NCBI RefSeq assembly: GCF_009659625.1
Contig: NZ_VOIW01000008.1
Location: 182,425 to 246,424 of the forward strand
Reading direction: 5' to 3'
Origin: Pseudomonas haemolytica
GTDB lineage: Bacteria; Pseudomonadota; Gammaproteobacteria; Pseudomonadales; Pseudomonadaceae
Length of the DNA: 64,000 nt
The translations under genes were made by a program, and so were the position numbers. Of this stretch, positions 1-10,442 are shown piece after piece. Below the pieces are notes generated by a model. That model was not told the DNA's origin. It worked only from the letters and a program-made list of their open reading frames with translations, and ran no database searches. How positions within the stretch are numbered: the first letter of the stretch is position 1; each line of letters starts with the position of its first letter.

Positions 1-1281
1 GAGCACCAGTTCGAAGTGTTGGCCACCAACGGTGACACCTTCCTGGGTGGTGAAGACTTTGACATTCGTCTGATCGACTACCTCGTTGACGAATTCAAGA
101 AAGAAAGCGGCATGAACCTCAAAGGTGACCCGCTGGCTATGCAGCGCCTGAAAGAGGCCGCTGAGAAAGCCAAGATCGAGCTGTCTTCCGCTCAGTCGAC
201 CGACGTTAACCTGCCGTACATTACTGCAGACGCCACCGGTCCTAAGCACTTGAACGTGAAGATCTCGCGCTCCAAGCTGGAAGCGCTGGTTGAAGACCTG
301 GTTCAACGCACCATCGAGCCTTGCCGTATCGCGCTGAAAGACTCCGGTATTGACGTTGGCTCGATCAACGACGTGATCCTGGTCGGCGGCCAGACCCGTA
401 TGCCACTGGTTCAGAAGCTGGTGACTGAGTTCTTCGGCAAAGAAGCCCGTAAAGACGTAAACCCTGACGAAGCGGTTGCCATGGGTGCTGCCATCCAGGG
501 CGCTGTATTGGCCGGCGACGTGAAAGACGTACTGCTGCTGGACGTTAGCCCGCTGACCCTGGGTATCGAAACCATGGGCGGCGTGATGACTGCGCTGATC
601 GAGAAAAACACTACGATTCCTACCAAGAAATCCCAAGTGTTCTCGACTGCCGATGACAACCAGGGTGCTGTGACCATTCACGTGCTGCAAGGTGAGCGTA
701 AGCAAGCCGCACAGAACAAGTCCCTGGGCAAGTTCGACCTGGCTGAGATTCCACCAGCACCACGTGGCGTGCCACAAATCGAAGTGACCTTCGACATCGA
801 CGCCAACGGCATCCTGCACGTCGGCGCGAAAGACAAGGCTACCGGCAAAGAGCAGAAGATCACCATCAAGGCCAACTCCGGCCTGTCTGATGAAGAAATT
901 CAACAGATGATCCGTGATGCTGAAACCAATGCTGAAGCCGACAAGAAGTTCGAAGAGCTGGCAGGTGCCCGTAACCAGGGTGACGCGCTGGTTCACTCGA
1001 CTCGCAAGATGATCGCTGATGCTGGCGACAAAGTGACTGCTGAAGAGAAAACCGCAATCGAAGCGGCAGTGGTTGCCCTGGAAGCCGCCATCAAGGGCGA
1101 CGACAAGGCTGCCATCGAAGCCAAGGTTGAGGAGTTGTCGAAAGTCTCCGCGCCGGTCGCTCAGAAAATGTATGCCGAGCAAGGTCAGCCGGCTGACGGT
1201 GCTGCGCAACAAGCAGAGCCTGAAGCCAAGCATGACGATGTTGTCGATGCCGAGTTCGAAGAAGTCAAAGAGCAGAAGTAA
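1..1281 (+). CDS. dnaK: Chaperone protein DnaK (Hsp70), 3' part; start lies before the window
   Basis: ATP-dependent cytosolic Hsp70 chaperone that binds exposed hydrophobic segments together with DnaJ and GrpE. The frame is open from base 1, so the N-terminal third is outside the window. The visible part starts in the ATPase domain (GGEDFD), passes through the hinge region with LLLDVSPLTLGIET into the beta-sandwich substrate-binding domain and helical lid, and ends in an acidic tail (VVDAEFEEVK) typical of proteobacterial DnaK. No frameshift or missing segment is seen. dnaJ follows on the same strand, but 317 bp away. Only the identity is certain; the start cannot be judged. Confidence 0.97.
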   Translation, partial: EHQFEVLATNGDTFLGGEDFDIRLIDYLVDEFKKESGMNLKGDPLAMQRLKEAAEKAKIELSSAQSTDVNLPYITADATGPKHLNVKISRSKLEALVEDLVQRTIEPCRIALKDSGIDVGSINDVILVGGQTRMPLVQKLVTEFFGKEARKDVNPDEAVAMGAAIQGAVLAGDVKDVLLLDVSPLTLGIETMGGVMTALIEKNTTIPTKKSQVFSTADDNQGAVTIHVLQGERKQAAQNKSLGKFDLAEIPPAPRGVPQIEVTFDIDANGILHVGAKDKATGKEQKITIKANSGLSDEEIQQMIRDAETNAEADKKFEELAGARNQGDALVHSTRKMIADAGDKVTAEEKTAIEAAVVALEAAIKGDDKAAIEAKVEELSKVSAPVAQKMYAEQGQPADGAAQQAEPEAKHDDVVDAEFEEVKEQK

Positions 1282-1598
1282 TCTGCTTGGCCGGTTGACC
1301 GCTAACAAGCGGTGACTGGTAGGATGTCGCCGCGCGGGAGCTTGCTCCCGCGTTGGCGTGTCTGGGGTATGCGAATTTTTACAGCATGCGACAACGCTCG
1401 GATGCTGGCGGTGTAATCGGGAATGCTCCTGCTTTCCGAATGACAGTCACCGCGTTTTTGGCCGGGTCCCTGGCTAAAAGCAGTAATGACCAGGATCGTT
1501 GAATTGACGTGAGTTGGGTCCGGGCCTGTATTGGGGCTCAACGAGTTTGGCAGGGTTCAGGAGGGCCAGGCCGAACGTCCTTAAGAGTGCAAAGACTT
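1282..1598. other. dnaK-dnaJ spacer, no gene, several hairpins
   Basis: A 317-bp spacer without a convincing gene. It holds a short ACCGC/GCGGT hairpin just after dnaK, a REP-like palindrome at 1333-1352, and a CAGCAT/ATGCTG inverted repeat near 1383-1408. I see no clear sigma-32 promoter (CTTGAA with CCCCAT), so whether dnaJ is co-transcribed with dnaK or has its own promoter is open. An open frame runs into dnaJ from position 1509 but has no family support. Confidence 0.5.
1333..1352. repeat. REP-like palindrome
   Basis: CGCGGGAG and CTCCCGCG flank a CTTG loop, giving an 8-bp perfect stem of the GGGAGCTTGCTCCC type common in intergenic REP elements of fluorescent pseudomonads. There is no T-run, so it is a weak terminator at best. 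It may instead stabilise the dnaK 3' end. Confidence 0.55.
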
Positions 1599-2723
1599 AT
1601 GGCAAAGCGTGACTATTACGAAGTATTGGGTGTGGAGCGCGGGGCCAGCGAGGCGGACCTGAAAAAGGCCTACCGTCGCCTGGCGATGAAGCACCACCCG
1701 GACCGTAATCCGGATAACAAAGAATCCGAAGAAATGTTCAAAGAGGCCAACGAGGCCTACGAATGCCTGTGTGACCCTAACAAGCGTGCGGCCTACGACC
1801 AGTATGGCCATGCTGGCGTCGACCCAAGCATGGGTGGCGGCGGTGCCGGTTTTGGCGGCCAGAACTTCTCCGATATTTTTGGCGACGTGTTCAGCGACTT
1901 CTTTGGTGGTGGCCGTGGTGGGCAGCGTGGCGGTGCCCAGCGAGGCAGTGACCTGCGTTACACCCTGGAGTTGAACCTGGAAGAGGCCGTGCGCGGCACC
2001 AGCGTCAATATTCGTGTGCCGACGCTGGTTAATTGCAAACCGTGCGACGGTTCGGGTGCGAAGAAAGGCTCATCGCCGATTACTTGCCCGACCTGTGGTG
2101 GTATTGGCCAGGTGCGCATGCAGCAAGGCTTCTTCTCGGTGCAGCAGACCTGCCCGCGTTGCCATGGCCAGGGCAAGATCATTTCCGATCCATGCGACTC
2201 CTGCCAGGGCGAAGGCCGCGTCGAAGAGTACAAGACGCTCTCGGTGAAAGTGCCGGCGGGTGTGGATACCGGTGATCGTATTCGCCTGTCGGGCGAAGGC
2301 GAGGCAGGGACTCAGGGTGGTCCGACTGGCGACCTCTATGTGGTGATCAATGTGCGCGAGCACTCGATCTTCCAGCGCGATGGCAAGCATCTGTTCTGCG
2401 AAGTGCCGATCAGCTTTGTCGACGCTGCATTGGGTGGTGAGTTGGAGATTCCGACGCTTGATGGTCGAGTCAAACTCAAGATTCCTGAGGGGACTCAAAC
2501 CGGCAAGCAGTTCCGCATTCGTGGCAAAGGCGTTGCGCCGGTGCGCGGTGGTGGTGCGGGTGACCTGATGTGCCGTGTGGCGGTGGAAACCCCGGTAAAC
2601 CTGGGCCGTCGTCAGCGTGAACTGCTTGAGGAGTTCCGCAGCTCGCTGGAGGGCGATGACTCCCATTCGCCGAAAACCACAGGTTTCTTCGATGGCGTGA
2701 AGCGCTTTTTCGGCGACCTGTAA
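1599..2723 (+). CDS. dnaJ: Chaperone protein DnaJ (Hsp40)
   Basis: Co-chaperone that delivers substrates to DnaK and stimulates its ATPase. The 374-aa product has the full type I layout: J domain at about 4-70 with the essential HPD at 33-35, a Gly/Phe-rich linker (GFGGQNFSDIFGD), a zinc domain with four CxxCxGxG repeats (CKPCDGSG, CPTCGGIG, CPRCHGQG, CDSCQGEG), and the C-terminal substrate-binding domains. I chose the ATG at 1599 because MAKRDYYEVLG is the conserved N-terminus; the frame is open 30 codons further upstream, but that extension has no family support. dapB follows 9 bp after the stop, with its Shine-Dalgarno directly behind the TAA, so the two are probably co-transcribed. Confidence 0.97.
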   Translation: MAKRDYYEVLGVERGASEADLKKAYRRLAMKHHPDRNPDNKESEEMFKEANEAYECLCDPNKRAAYDQYGHAGVDPSMGGGGAGFGGQNFSDIFGDVFSDFFGGGRGGQRGGAQRGSDLRYTLELNLEEAVRGTSVNIRVPTLVNCKPCDGSGAKKGSSPITCPTCGGIGQVRMQQGFFSVQQTCPRCHGQGKIISDPCDSCQGEGRVEEYKTLSVKVPAGVDTGDRIRLSGEGEAGTQGGPTGDLYVVINVREHSIFQRDGKHLFCEVPISFVDAALGGELEIPTLDGRVKLKIPEGTQTGKQFRIRGKGVAPVRGGGAGDLMCRVAVETPVNLGRRQRELLEEFRSSLEGDDSHSPKTTGFFDGVKRFFGDL

Positions 2724-2732
2724 GGAGTGGGT

Positions 2733-3539
2733 ATGCGACGTATAGCCGTAATGGGTGCTGCCGGGCGCATGGGCAAGACGCTGGTCGAGGCGGTGCAGCA
2801 GCGCTCGCCTGCCTCCGGGCTGACGGCGGCGATTGTTCGCCCGGGTAGCACGTTGATTGGTGCAGACGCGGGTGAGCTGGCTTCGTTGGGGCGCATCGGT
2901 GTTTCGTTGTCGGGCAATCTTGAGCGGGTGGTTGACGAGTTCGATGTGCTGATCGACTTCACCCTGCCCGAGGTGATGCTGAAAAACCTGGCGTTCTGCC
3001 GTAAGGCGGGCAAGGCCATGGTGATTGGCACCACGGGCTTGAACGCTGAGCAGAAGCAGTTGCTGGTGGAGGCGGGCAAGGATATTCCTATCGTCTTTGC
3101 TGCCAACTTCAGTGTTGGCGTGAACCTGTCGCTGAAGTTGCTGGATCTGGCAGCACGCGTGCTCGGCGATGAAGCGGATATCGAGATTATCGAGACCCAT
3201 CACCGTCATAAGATTGATGCACCTTCGGGCACTGCGCTACGGATGGGCGAGGCTATCGCTGATGCGCTGGGTCGCGATCTGTCGAAAGTGGCTGTGTACG
3301 GGCGTGAAGGTCATACCGGTGAGCGTGCGCGCGACACCATTGGCTTCGCGACCGTGCGCGGTGGTGATGTGGTCGGTGATCACACTGTGCTGTTCGCTAC
3401 CGAAGGCGAGCGCCTGGAGATCACGCATAAAGCCTCAAGCCGCATGACGTTCGCCAAGGGTGCGGTGCGTGCTGCGCTTTGGCTGGAGGGGCGCGAGTCG
3501 GGCCTGTATGACATGCGCGACGTACTGGATCTGCACTAA
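2733..3539 (+). CDS. dapB: 4-hydroxy-tetrahydrodipicolinate reductase
   Basis: NAD(P)H-dependent reductase of the diaminopimelate/lysine pathway, giving tetrahydrodipicolinate for lysine and peptidoglycan. The 268-aa product has the N-terminal dinucleotide fold with GAAGRMG and the family signature ETHHRHKIDAPSGT around residue 155, which carries the catalytic His pair and Lys. I chose the ATG at 2733, which sits correctly after GGAG at 2724-2727; an in-frame GTG at 2727 would overlap that ribosome-binding site. A strong terminator follows the gene, which separates it from carA. Confidence 0.97.
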   Translation: MRRIAVMGAAGRMGKTLVEAVQQRSPASGLTAAIVRPGSTLIGADAGELASLGRIGVSLSGNLERVVDEFDVLIDFTLPEVMLKNLAFCRKAGKAMVIGTTGLNAEQKQLLVEAGKDIPIVFAANFSVGVNLSLKLLDLAARVLGDEADIEIIETHHRHKIDAPSGTALRMGEAIADALGRDLSKVAVYGREGHTGERARDTIGFATVRGGDVVGDHTVLFATEGERLEITHKASSRMTFAKGAVRAALWLEGRESGLYDMRDVLDLH

Positions 3540-3548
3540 TCAGTAGCT

Positions 3549-3586
3549 AAAACGGGGCCTCAGGATTATCCTGAGGCCCCGTTTTT
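3549..3586 (+). terminator. Rho-independent terminator after dapB
   Basis: Near-perfect stem ACGGGGCCTCAGGA / TCCTGAGGCCCCGT with a TTA loop, an A-tract before it and a run of five T after it. It ends the dnaJ-dapB transcription unit. Confidence 0.92.
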
Positions 3587-3717
3587 ACCCGCTAAGCGAC
3601 GTCCTGTCGCATTCCCCTGCCTTTAAGGCTCATTAGCGGTGGACCAAAAAAGCCTTTTTCTGTAAGCTACAGCTTTAGTGTGTCCACTAAAAGCGCGCAG
3701 AATAATTCGGTGAAGAA

Positions 3718-3753
3718 GCGGGGTGACGTGTCCATACGTCACTCCGCTTTTTT
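3718..3753 (+). terminator. Terminator-like hairpin (candidate attenuator) in the carA leader
   Basis: The arms GCGGGGTGACGT (3718-3729) and ACGTCACTCCGC (3736-3747) pair over 12 positions with one G-T wobble, and six T follow directly. It stands alone 45 bp before carA, well after the dapB terminator, so a transcript entering carA from an upstream promoter must read through it. This position fits an attenuator. The promoter of carA was not identified with confidence. Confidence 0.75.
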
Positions 3754-3798
3754 ACAACCTGCGATCGCCCTTTCAGGCTTTATTTACGGGAGGTCTTC

Positions 3799-4935
3799 TT
3801 GACTAAGCCAGCCATACTCGCCCTTGCTGATGGCAGCATTTTTCGCGGCGAAGCCATTGGAGCCGACGGTCAAACCGTTGGAGAGGTAGTGTTTAACACT
3901 GCCATGACCGGCTATCAGGAAATCCTTACCGATCCTTCCTACGCCCAGCAGATCGTTACCCTGACCTATCCGCACATCGGCAACACCGGTACTACACCGG
4001 AAGACGTTGAGTCTGATCGTGTCTGGTCGGCAGGTCTGGTGATTCGCGACCTGCCACTGGTTGCGAGCAACTGGCGTAACACGATGTCGCTGTCCGATTA
4101 CCTGAAAGCCAACAATGTTGTGGCGATCGCCGGTATCGATACGCGCCGCCTGACGCGCATCCTGCGTGAGAAGGGCTCGCAGAACGGCTGCATCATGGTC
4201 GGTGACGATATTTCCGAAGATGCCGCGATTGCCGCGGCGCAAGGCTTTCCTGGCCTGAAGGGCATGGACCTGGCGAAAGTGGTCAGCGTCAAAGAGAAGT
4301 ACGAATGGCGTTCCACGGTCTGGGATTTGAAGACGGACAGTCATGCGACCATCGATGCTGCCGAGTTGCCTTACCACGTGGTCGCCTACGACTACGGCGT
4401 GAAGTACAACATCCTGCGCATGCTGGTCGAGCGCGGTTGCCGCGTCACCGTGGTGCCGGCGCAAACCCCGGCCAGCGATGTGCTCGCCCTGCAGCCGGAT
4501 GGTGTGTTCCTGTCCAACGGCCCGGGTGACCCTGAGCCTTGCGACTACGCCATCCAGGCCATCAAGGACGTGCTGGAAACCGAGATTCCGGTATTCGGCA
4601 TCTGCCTCGGCCACCAACTGCTGGCCCTGGCCTCCGGCGCCAAGACCCTGAAAATGGGTCACGGCCATCACGGTGCCAACCACCCCGTGCAAGACCTGGA
4701 CACCGGCGTTGTGATGATCACCAGCCAGAACCACGGTTTTGCGGTAGATGAAGCCACCTTGCCGAGCAACGTGCGCGCCATTCACAAGTCGCTGTTCGAC
4801 GGTTCCCTGCAGGGTATCGAGCGCACCGACAAGAGCGCGTTCAGCTTCCAGGGCCACCCTGAAGCCAGCCCGGGCCCGAACGACGTAGCGCCGCTGTTCG
4901 ACCGTTTCATCAATGAGATGGCCAAGCGACGCTGA
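3799..4935 (+). CDS. carA: Carbamoyl-phosphate synthase small chain (glutaminase subunit)
   Basis: Hydrolyses glutamine and passes ammonia to CarB for carbamoyl phosphate, the shared precursor of arginine and pyrimidines. The 378-aa product has an N-terminal CPSase small-chain domain and a C-terminal class I glutamine amidotransferase domain; the nucleophile is C269 in FGICLGHQ, with the catalytic His in the GHPEASPG segment. The start is TTG at 3799, placed 5-6 bp after GGGAGG (3788-3793), giving the conserved MTKPAILALADGS. A rare start codon and a terminator-like hairpin just upstream suggest controlled expression. carB lies 103 bp downstream. Confidence 0.97.
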   Translation: MTKPAILALADGSIFRGEAIGADGQTVGEVVFNTAMTGYQEILTDPSYAQQIVTLTYPHIGNTGTTPEDVESDRVWSAGLVIRDLPLVASNWRNTMSLSDYLKANNVVAIAGIDTRRLTRILREKGSQNGCIMVGDDISEDAAIAAAQGFPGLKGMDLAKVVSVKEKYEWRSTVWDLKTDSHATIDAAELPYHVVAYDYGVKYNILRMLVERGCRVTVVPAQTPASDVLALQPDGVFLSNGPGDPEPCDYAIQAIKDVLETEIPVFGICLGHQLLALASGAKTLKMGHGHHGANHPVQDLDTGVVMITSQNHGFAVDEATLPSNVRAIHKSLFDGSLQGIERTDKSAFSFQGHPEASPGPNDVAPLFDRFINEMAKRR

Positions 4936-4942
4936 CTGAGCG

Positions 4943-4979
4943 GCCTGCGGGCGGCCCCGACTCGGTGGCCCCCGCAGGC
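4943..4979 (+). other. Hairpin in the carA-carB spacer
   Basis: GCCTGCGGG (4943-4951) pairs perfectly with CCCGCAGGC (4971-4979), with further GGCC pairing inside the loop. No T-run follows, so it is more likely an mRNA-stability or processing element than a terminator. The 103-bp carA-carB spacer has no convincing gene. Confidence 0.6.
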
Positions 4980-5038
4980 TCTTCAAAGAGTGTTCAAGAC
5001 GGCTTGCCGACTGACCTGCGGATTTGAGTGACAAACCC

Positions 5039-8256
<3,218 letters not shown>

Positions 8257-8260
<4 letters not shown>

Positions 8261-8733
8261 CCAAATACCCAATGACCGTCCAGGGCGCCAAGGCCCTGGA
8301 AGAGGAACACGCCCATCTGACCAAGGTTGTACGTCCAAAGCTGAGCCAGGACATCGGTACGGCCCGCGAGCTGGGTGACTTGAAGGAAAACGCTGAATAC
8401 CATGCTGCTCGTGAACAGCAGGGTATGGTTGAGGCGCGGATTCGTGACATTGAGGGCCGCATGCAGAATGCGGTGATCATCGACGTCACGACCATCCCGC
8501 ATACCGGCAAAGTGATTTTCGGTACTACTGTGGAAATCGCCAACGTCGAGACCGATGAGCGTGTTGTTTACCACATCGTGGGTGAAGATGAAGCTGACTT
8601 CAAACTCGGAAAAATCTCTGTCGGCTCGCCACTCGCCCGCGCCTTGATTGCCAAGGAGGAGGGTGATGTGGTTTCCGTCAAGACGCCGGGTGGCGTGATC
8701 GAGTACGAGATCGTTGAAGTTCGCCACGTCTGA
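8257..8733 (+). CDS. greA: Transcription elongation factor GreA
   Basis: Rescues backtracked RNA polymerase by stimulating cleavage of the nascent RNA 3' end. The 158-aa product has the N-terminal coiled coil that enters the secondary channel, with the acidic tip region (LGDLKENAEYHAA), and a C-terminal FKBP-like domain. The start codon overlaps the carB stop by 4 bp (ATGA). A carA-orf-carB-greA operon is described in P. aeruginosa; here the same order lacks a recognisable intervening orf. Confidence 0.97.
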
Positions 8734-8738
8734 AAGGC

Positions 8739-8761
8739 GGCGCCCGCTTCGTGCGGGCGCC
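8739..8761 (+). other. Perfect GC-rich hairpin between greA and the next ORF
   Basis: GGCGCCCGC (8739-8747) and GCGGGCGCC (8753-8761) form a 9-bp perfect stem with a TTCGT loop. It starts 5 bp after the greA stop and touches the ATG at 8762. There is no T-run. It could stabilise the carAB-greA mRNA end, or hide the start region of the next gene, which has no visible Shine-Dalgarno. Confidence 0.7.
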
Positions 8762-9166
8762 ATGCTTTGGCAGCTCTCCCAGATGCTTTGGGTCGGCGGC
8801 CTGTGGCTGTTACATATTGGTGTGTTACCGGCGCTGGGCCTGATTGGCCTGGCACCGTTGCTGATCGATGAGGTCGACGGATTATTGAGTGCACTGCTGG
8901 TAGGTTTTGCGGCAGCGTGCGTGATGCTTCAGGCGTTAGTGCTGATCAAGGCTGAGGGCTTGGGGAGTTTGTGGCGGGATATTCGTGGGCAACTGCTGTT
9001 GATGGCGCTGTATGCGTGCGCAATGTTTTGCGTGGTGCGTGTATGGCTGCCGGAAGCGTTGCGCTGGCAGTTATTCAGCTATCTTGTGCTAGGGTTCTCC
9101 GGTCTGGTGCTGGTTATGCAGCCTGCGCCGGGATGGAGTGGCAGGGCGCGCGAAGCACGCCCTTGA
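8762..9166 (+). CDS. Small membrane protein, probably DUF4149/TMEM205-like
   Basis: A 134-aa protein made mostly of four hydrophobic segments. The opening LWVGGLWLLHIGVLPALG resembles the DUF4149 (TMEM205-like) family, whose biochemical role I do not know. The frame is open back to TTG at 8714 inside greA, giving 150 aa; I prefer the ATG at 8762 because the family-like sequence begins there, but the start is uncertain, since a strong hairpin occupies the place of a ribosome-binding site. It lies on the greA side and converges with yhbY. The same position after greA is held by a hypothetical protein in P. aeruginosa. Confidence 0.65.
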   Translation: MLWQLSQMLWVGGLWLLHIGVLPALGLIGLAPLLIDEVDGLLSALLVGFAAACVMLQALVLIKAEGLGSLWRDIRGQLLLMALYACAMFCVVRVWLPEALRWQLFSYLVLGFSGLVLVMQPAPGWSGRAREARP

Positions 9167-9186
9167 CCCTTTTTGTAATTTAAAAG

Positions 9187-9495
9187 CTACTTGAAACGGT
9201 GTACGTTCGACAGTTGCTTGTTGACGCTGAAGTTCTTGCGATACAGCAGCGCCATCTTGCCGATGACCTGAACCAGGTCCGCTTTGCCGACCTTGCACAG
9301 TTCTGCAACGGCGGCCAAACGCGCTTCGCGATCAAGGATATTGACCTTGATCTTGATCAGCTCGTGATCGTTCAGTGCGCGTTCAAATTCGGCTAACACA
9401 CCTTCAGTCAACCCGTTGTCTGCCACAATCAGAACTGGTTTCAGATGGTGGCCAATGGATTTGTACTGTTTCTTCTGCTCTTGAGTGAGCGGCAT
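9187..9495 (-). CDS. yhbY: Ribosome-assembly RNA-binding protein YhbY
   Basis: A 102-aa single-domain CRS1/YhbY (CRM) protein. It begins MPLTQEQKKQYKSIGHHLKP and keeps the family patterns NGLTEGVLAEFERALNDHEL and GKMALLYR; the family binds pre-50S particles. It is divergent from rlmE, which modifies 23S rRNA, and the 105-bp gap between them must hold both promoters. It converges with the small membrane-protein gene, whose stop is 20 bp away. Confidence 0.93.
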   Translation of the reverse strand: MPLTQEQKKQYKSIGHHLKPVLIVADNGLTEGVLAEFERALNDHELIKIKVNILDREARLAAVAELCKVGKADLVQVIGKMALLYRKNFSVNKQLSNVHRFK

Positions 9496-9600
9496 AATCT
9501 GACCCCTGCGTCTGATCTTGTAAAAAGCGGCGGCCAGTTTACCCGAGCGAGTCCGGGACCGCCCAGTTAATCACGACCCGTTTTATTTTCGAGGTGGCCC

Positions 9601-10251
9601 GTGGCCCGTTCCAAAACTAGCCTTAAGTGGCTGCAAGAGCATTTCAACGATCCTTACGTCAAAAAGGCGCAGAAGGATGGGTACCGTTCCCGGGCCAGCT
9701 ACAAGCTGTTGGAGATCCAGGACAAGGACAAGTTGATTCGTCCAGGCATGAGCGTTATTGACCTTGGTGCGGCCCCTGGTGGCTGGTCCCAGGTGACCAG
9801 TCGTCTGATTGGTGGGCAAGGTCGGCTGATCGCCTCCGACATCCTTGAGATGGACAGCATCCCGGATGTCACCTTCGTGCACGGTGATTTTACCCAGGAC
9901 GCCGTGCTGGCTGAGATTTTGGAAGCTGTAGGAAATTCGCAGGTAGACCTTGTGATTTCCGACATGGCCCCCAATATGAGTGGATTACCGGCTGTTGATA
10001 TGCCGCGAGCCATGTTCCTGTGCGAATTGGCATTGGATTTGGCGGGTCGCGTATTGCGTCCAGGTGGCGATTTCCTGGTGAAGGTGTTCCAGGGCGAGGG
10101 TTTCGACGAGTATCACAAGAACATCCGAAAGTTGTTCGACAAGGTACAGACACGTAAACCGGACTCCTCTCGGGACAGGTCCAGAGAGCAATACCTGTTG
10201 TGCCGCGGCTTCCGTGGCGTCGAAGGCGCGGCGAGTGAAGAGCGTTTTTGA
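9601..10251 (+). CDS. rlmE: 23S rRNA (uridine-2'-O-)methyltransferase RlmE (FtsJ/RrmJ)
   Basis: Heat-shock-linked enzyme that 2'-O-methylates the A-loop uridine of 23S rRNA (U2552 in E. coli) late in 50S assembly. The SAM-binding motif is IDLGAAPGGWSQ, and the K-D-K-E catalytic tetrad is visible as K35 (SYKLLE), the D of SDMAPNMSG, the K of FLVKVFQG, and the E of SREQYL. The start is GTG at 9601 with GAGG at 9591-9594. The 216-aa product ends in a short extra tail after GFRG (VEGAASEERF) compared with the usual about 207 aa. ftsH follows after 191 bp, the same pairing as in E. coli. Confidence 0.96.
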   Translation: MARSKTSLKWLQEHFNDPYVKKAQKDGYRSRASYKLLEIQDKDKLIRPGMSVIDLGAAPGGWSQVTSRLIGGQGRLIASDILEMDSIPDVTFVHGDFTQDAVLAEILEAVGNSQVDLVISDMAPNMSGLPAVDMPRAMFLCELALDLAGRVLRPGGDFLVKVFQGEGFDEYHKNIRKLFDKVQTRKPDSSRDRSREQYLLCRGFRGVEGAASEERF

Positions 10252-10442
10252 GAAATTCGAGGAAGGCGATAGGTTTTTTTATATCGCTTTCGTCACGAAG
10301 CTTTACGAATATTGTGTAGTCAAAGTTTCACAAAGGGTTACAGACGGCGCCTGCCAGAGTTGTAGGTAATGTAGTAAGTTAGGCCGGTGAATATCATGCG
10401 AAGCGCGCGCCAGTAGCGGAGCTTGCTTCAGAGGGTAGTTAA

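Noticed and set aside
2070..3209. Long minus-strand open frame across dnaJ-dapB (379 codons)
   Set aside because: Antisense to two well-supported genes. It has His/Gln/Arg-rich low-complexity composition typical of the complementary frame of GC-rich DNA, and no recognisable domain.
10252..10442. Sigma-32 heat-shock promoter before ftsH
   Set aside because: rlmE-ftsH are heat-shock genes elsewhere, but no CTTGAA-type -35 with a CCCCAT-type -10 was found in this 191-bp gap, so no promoter was called.
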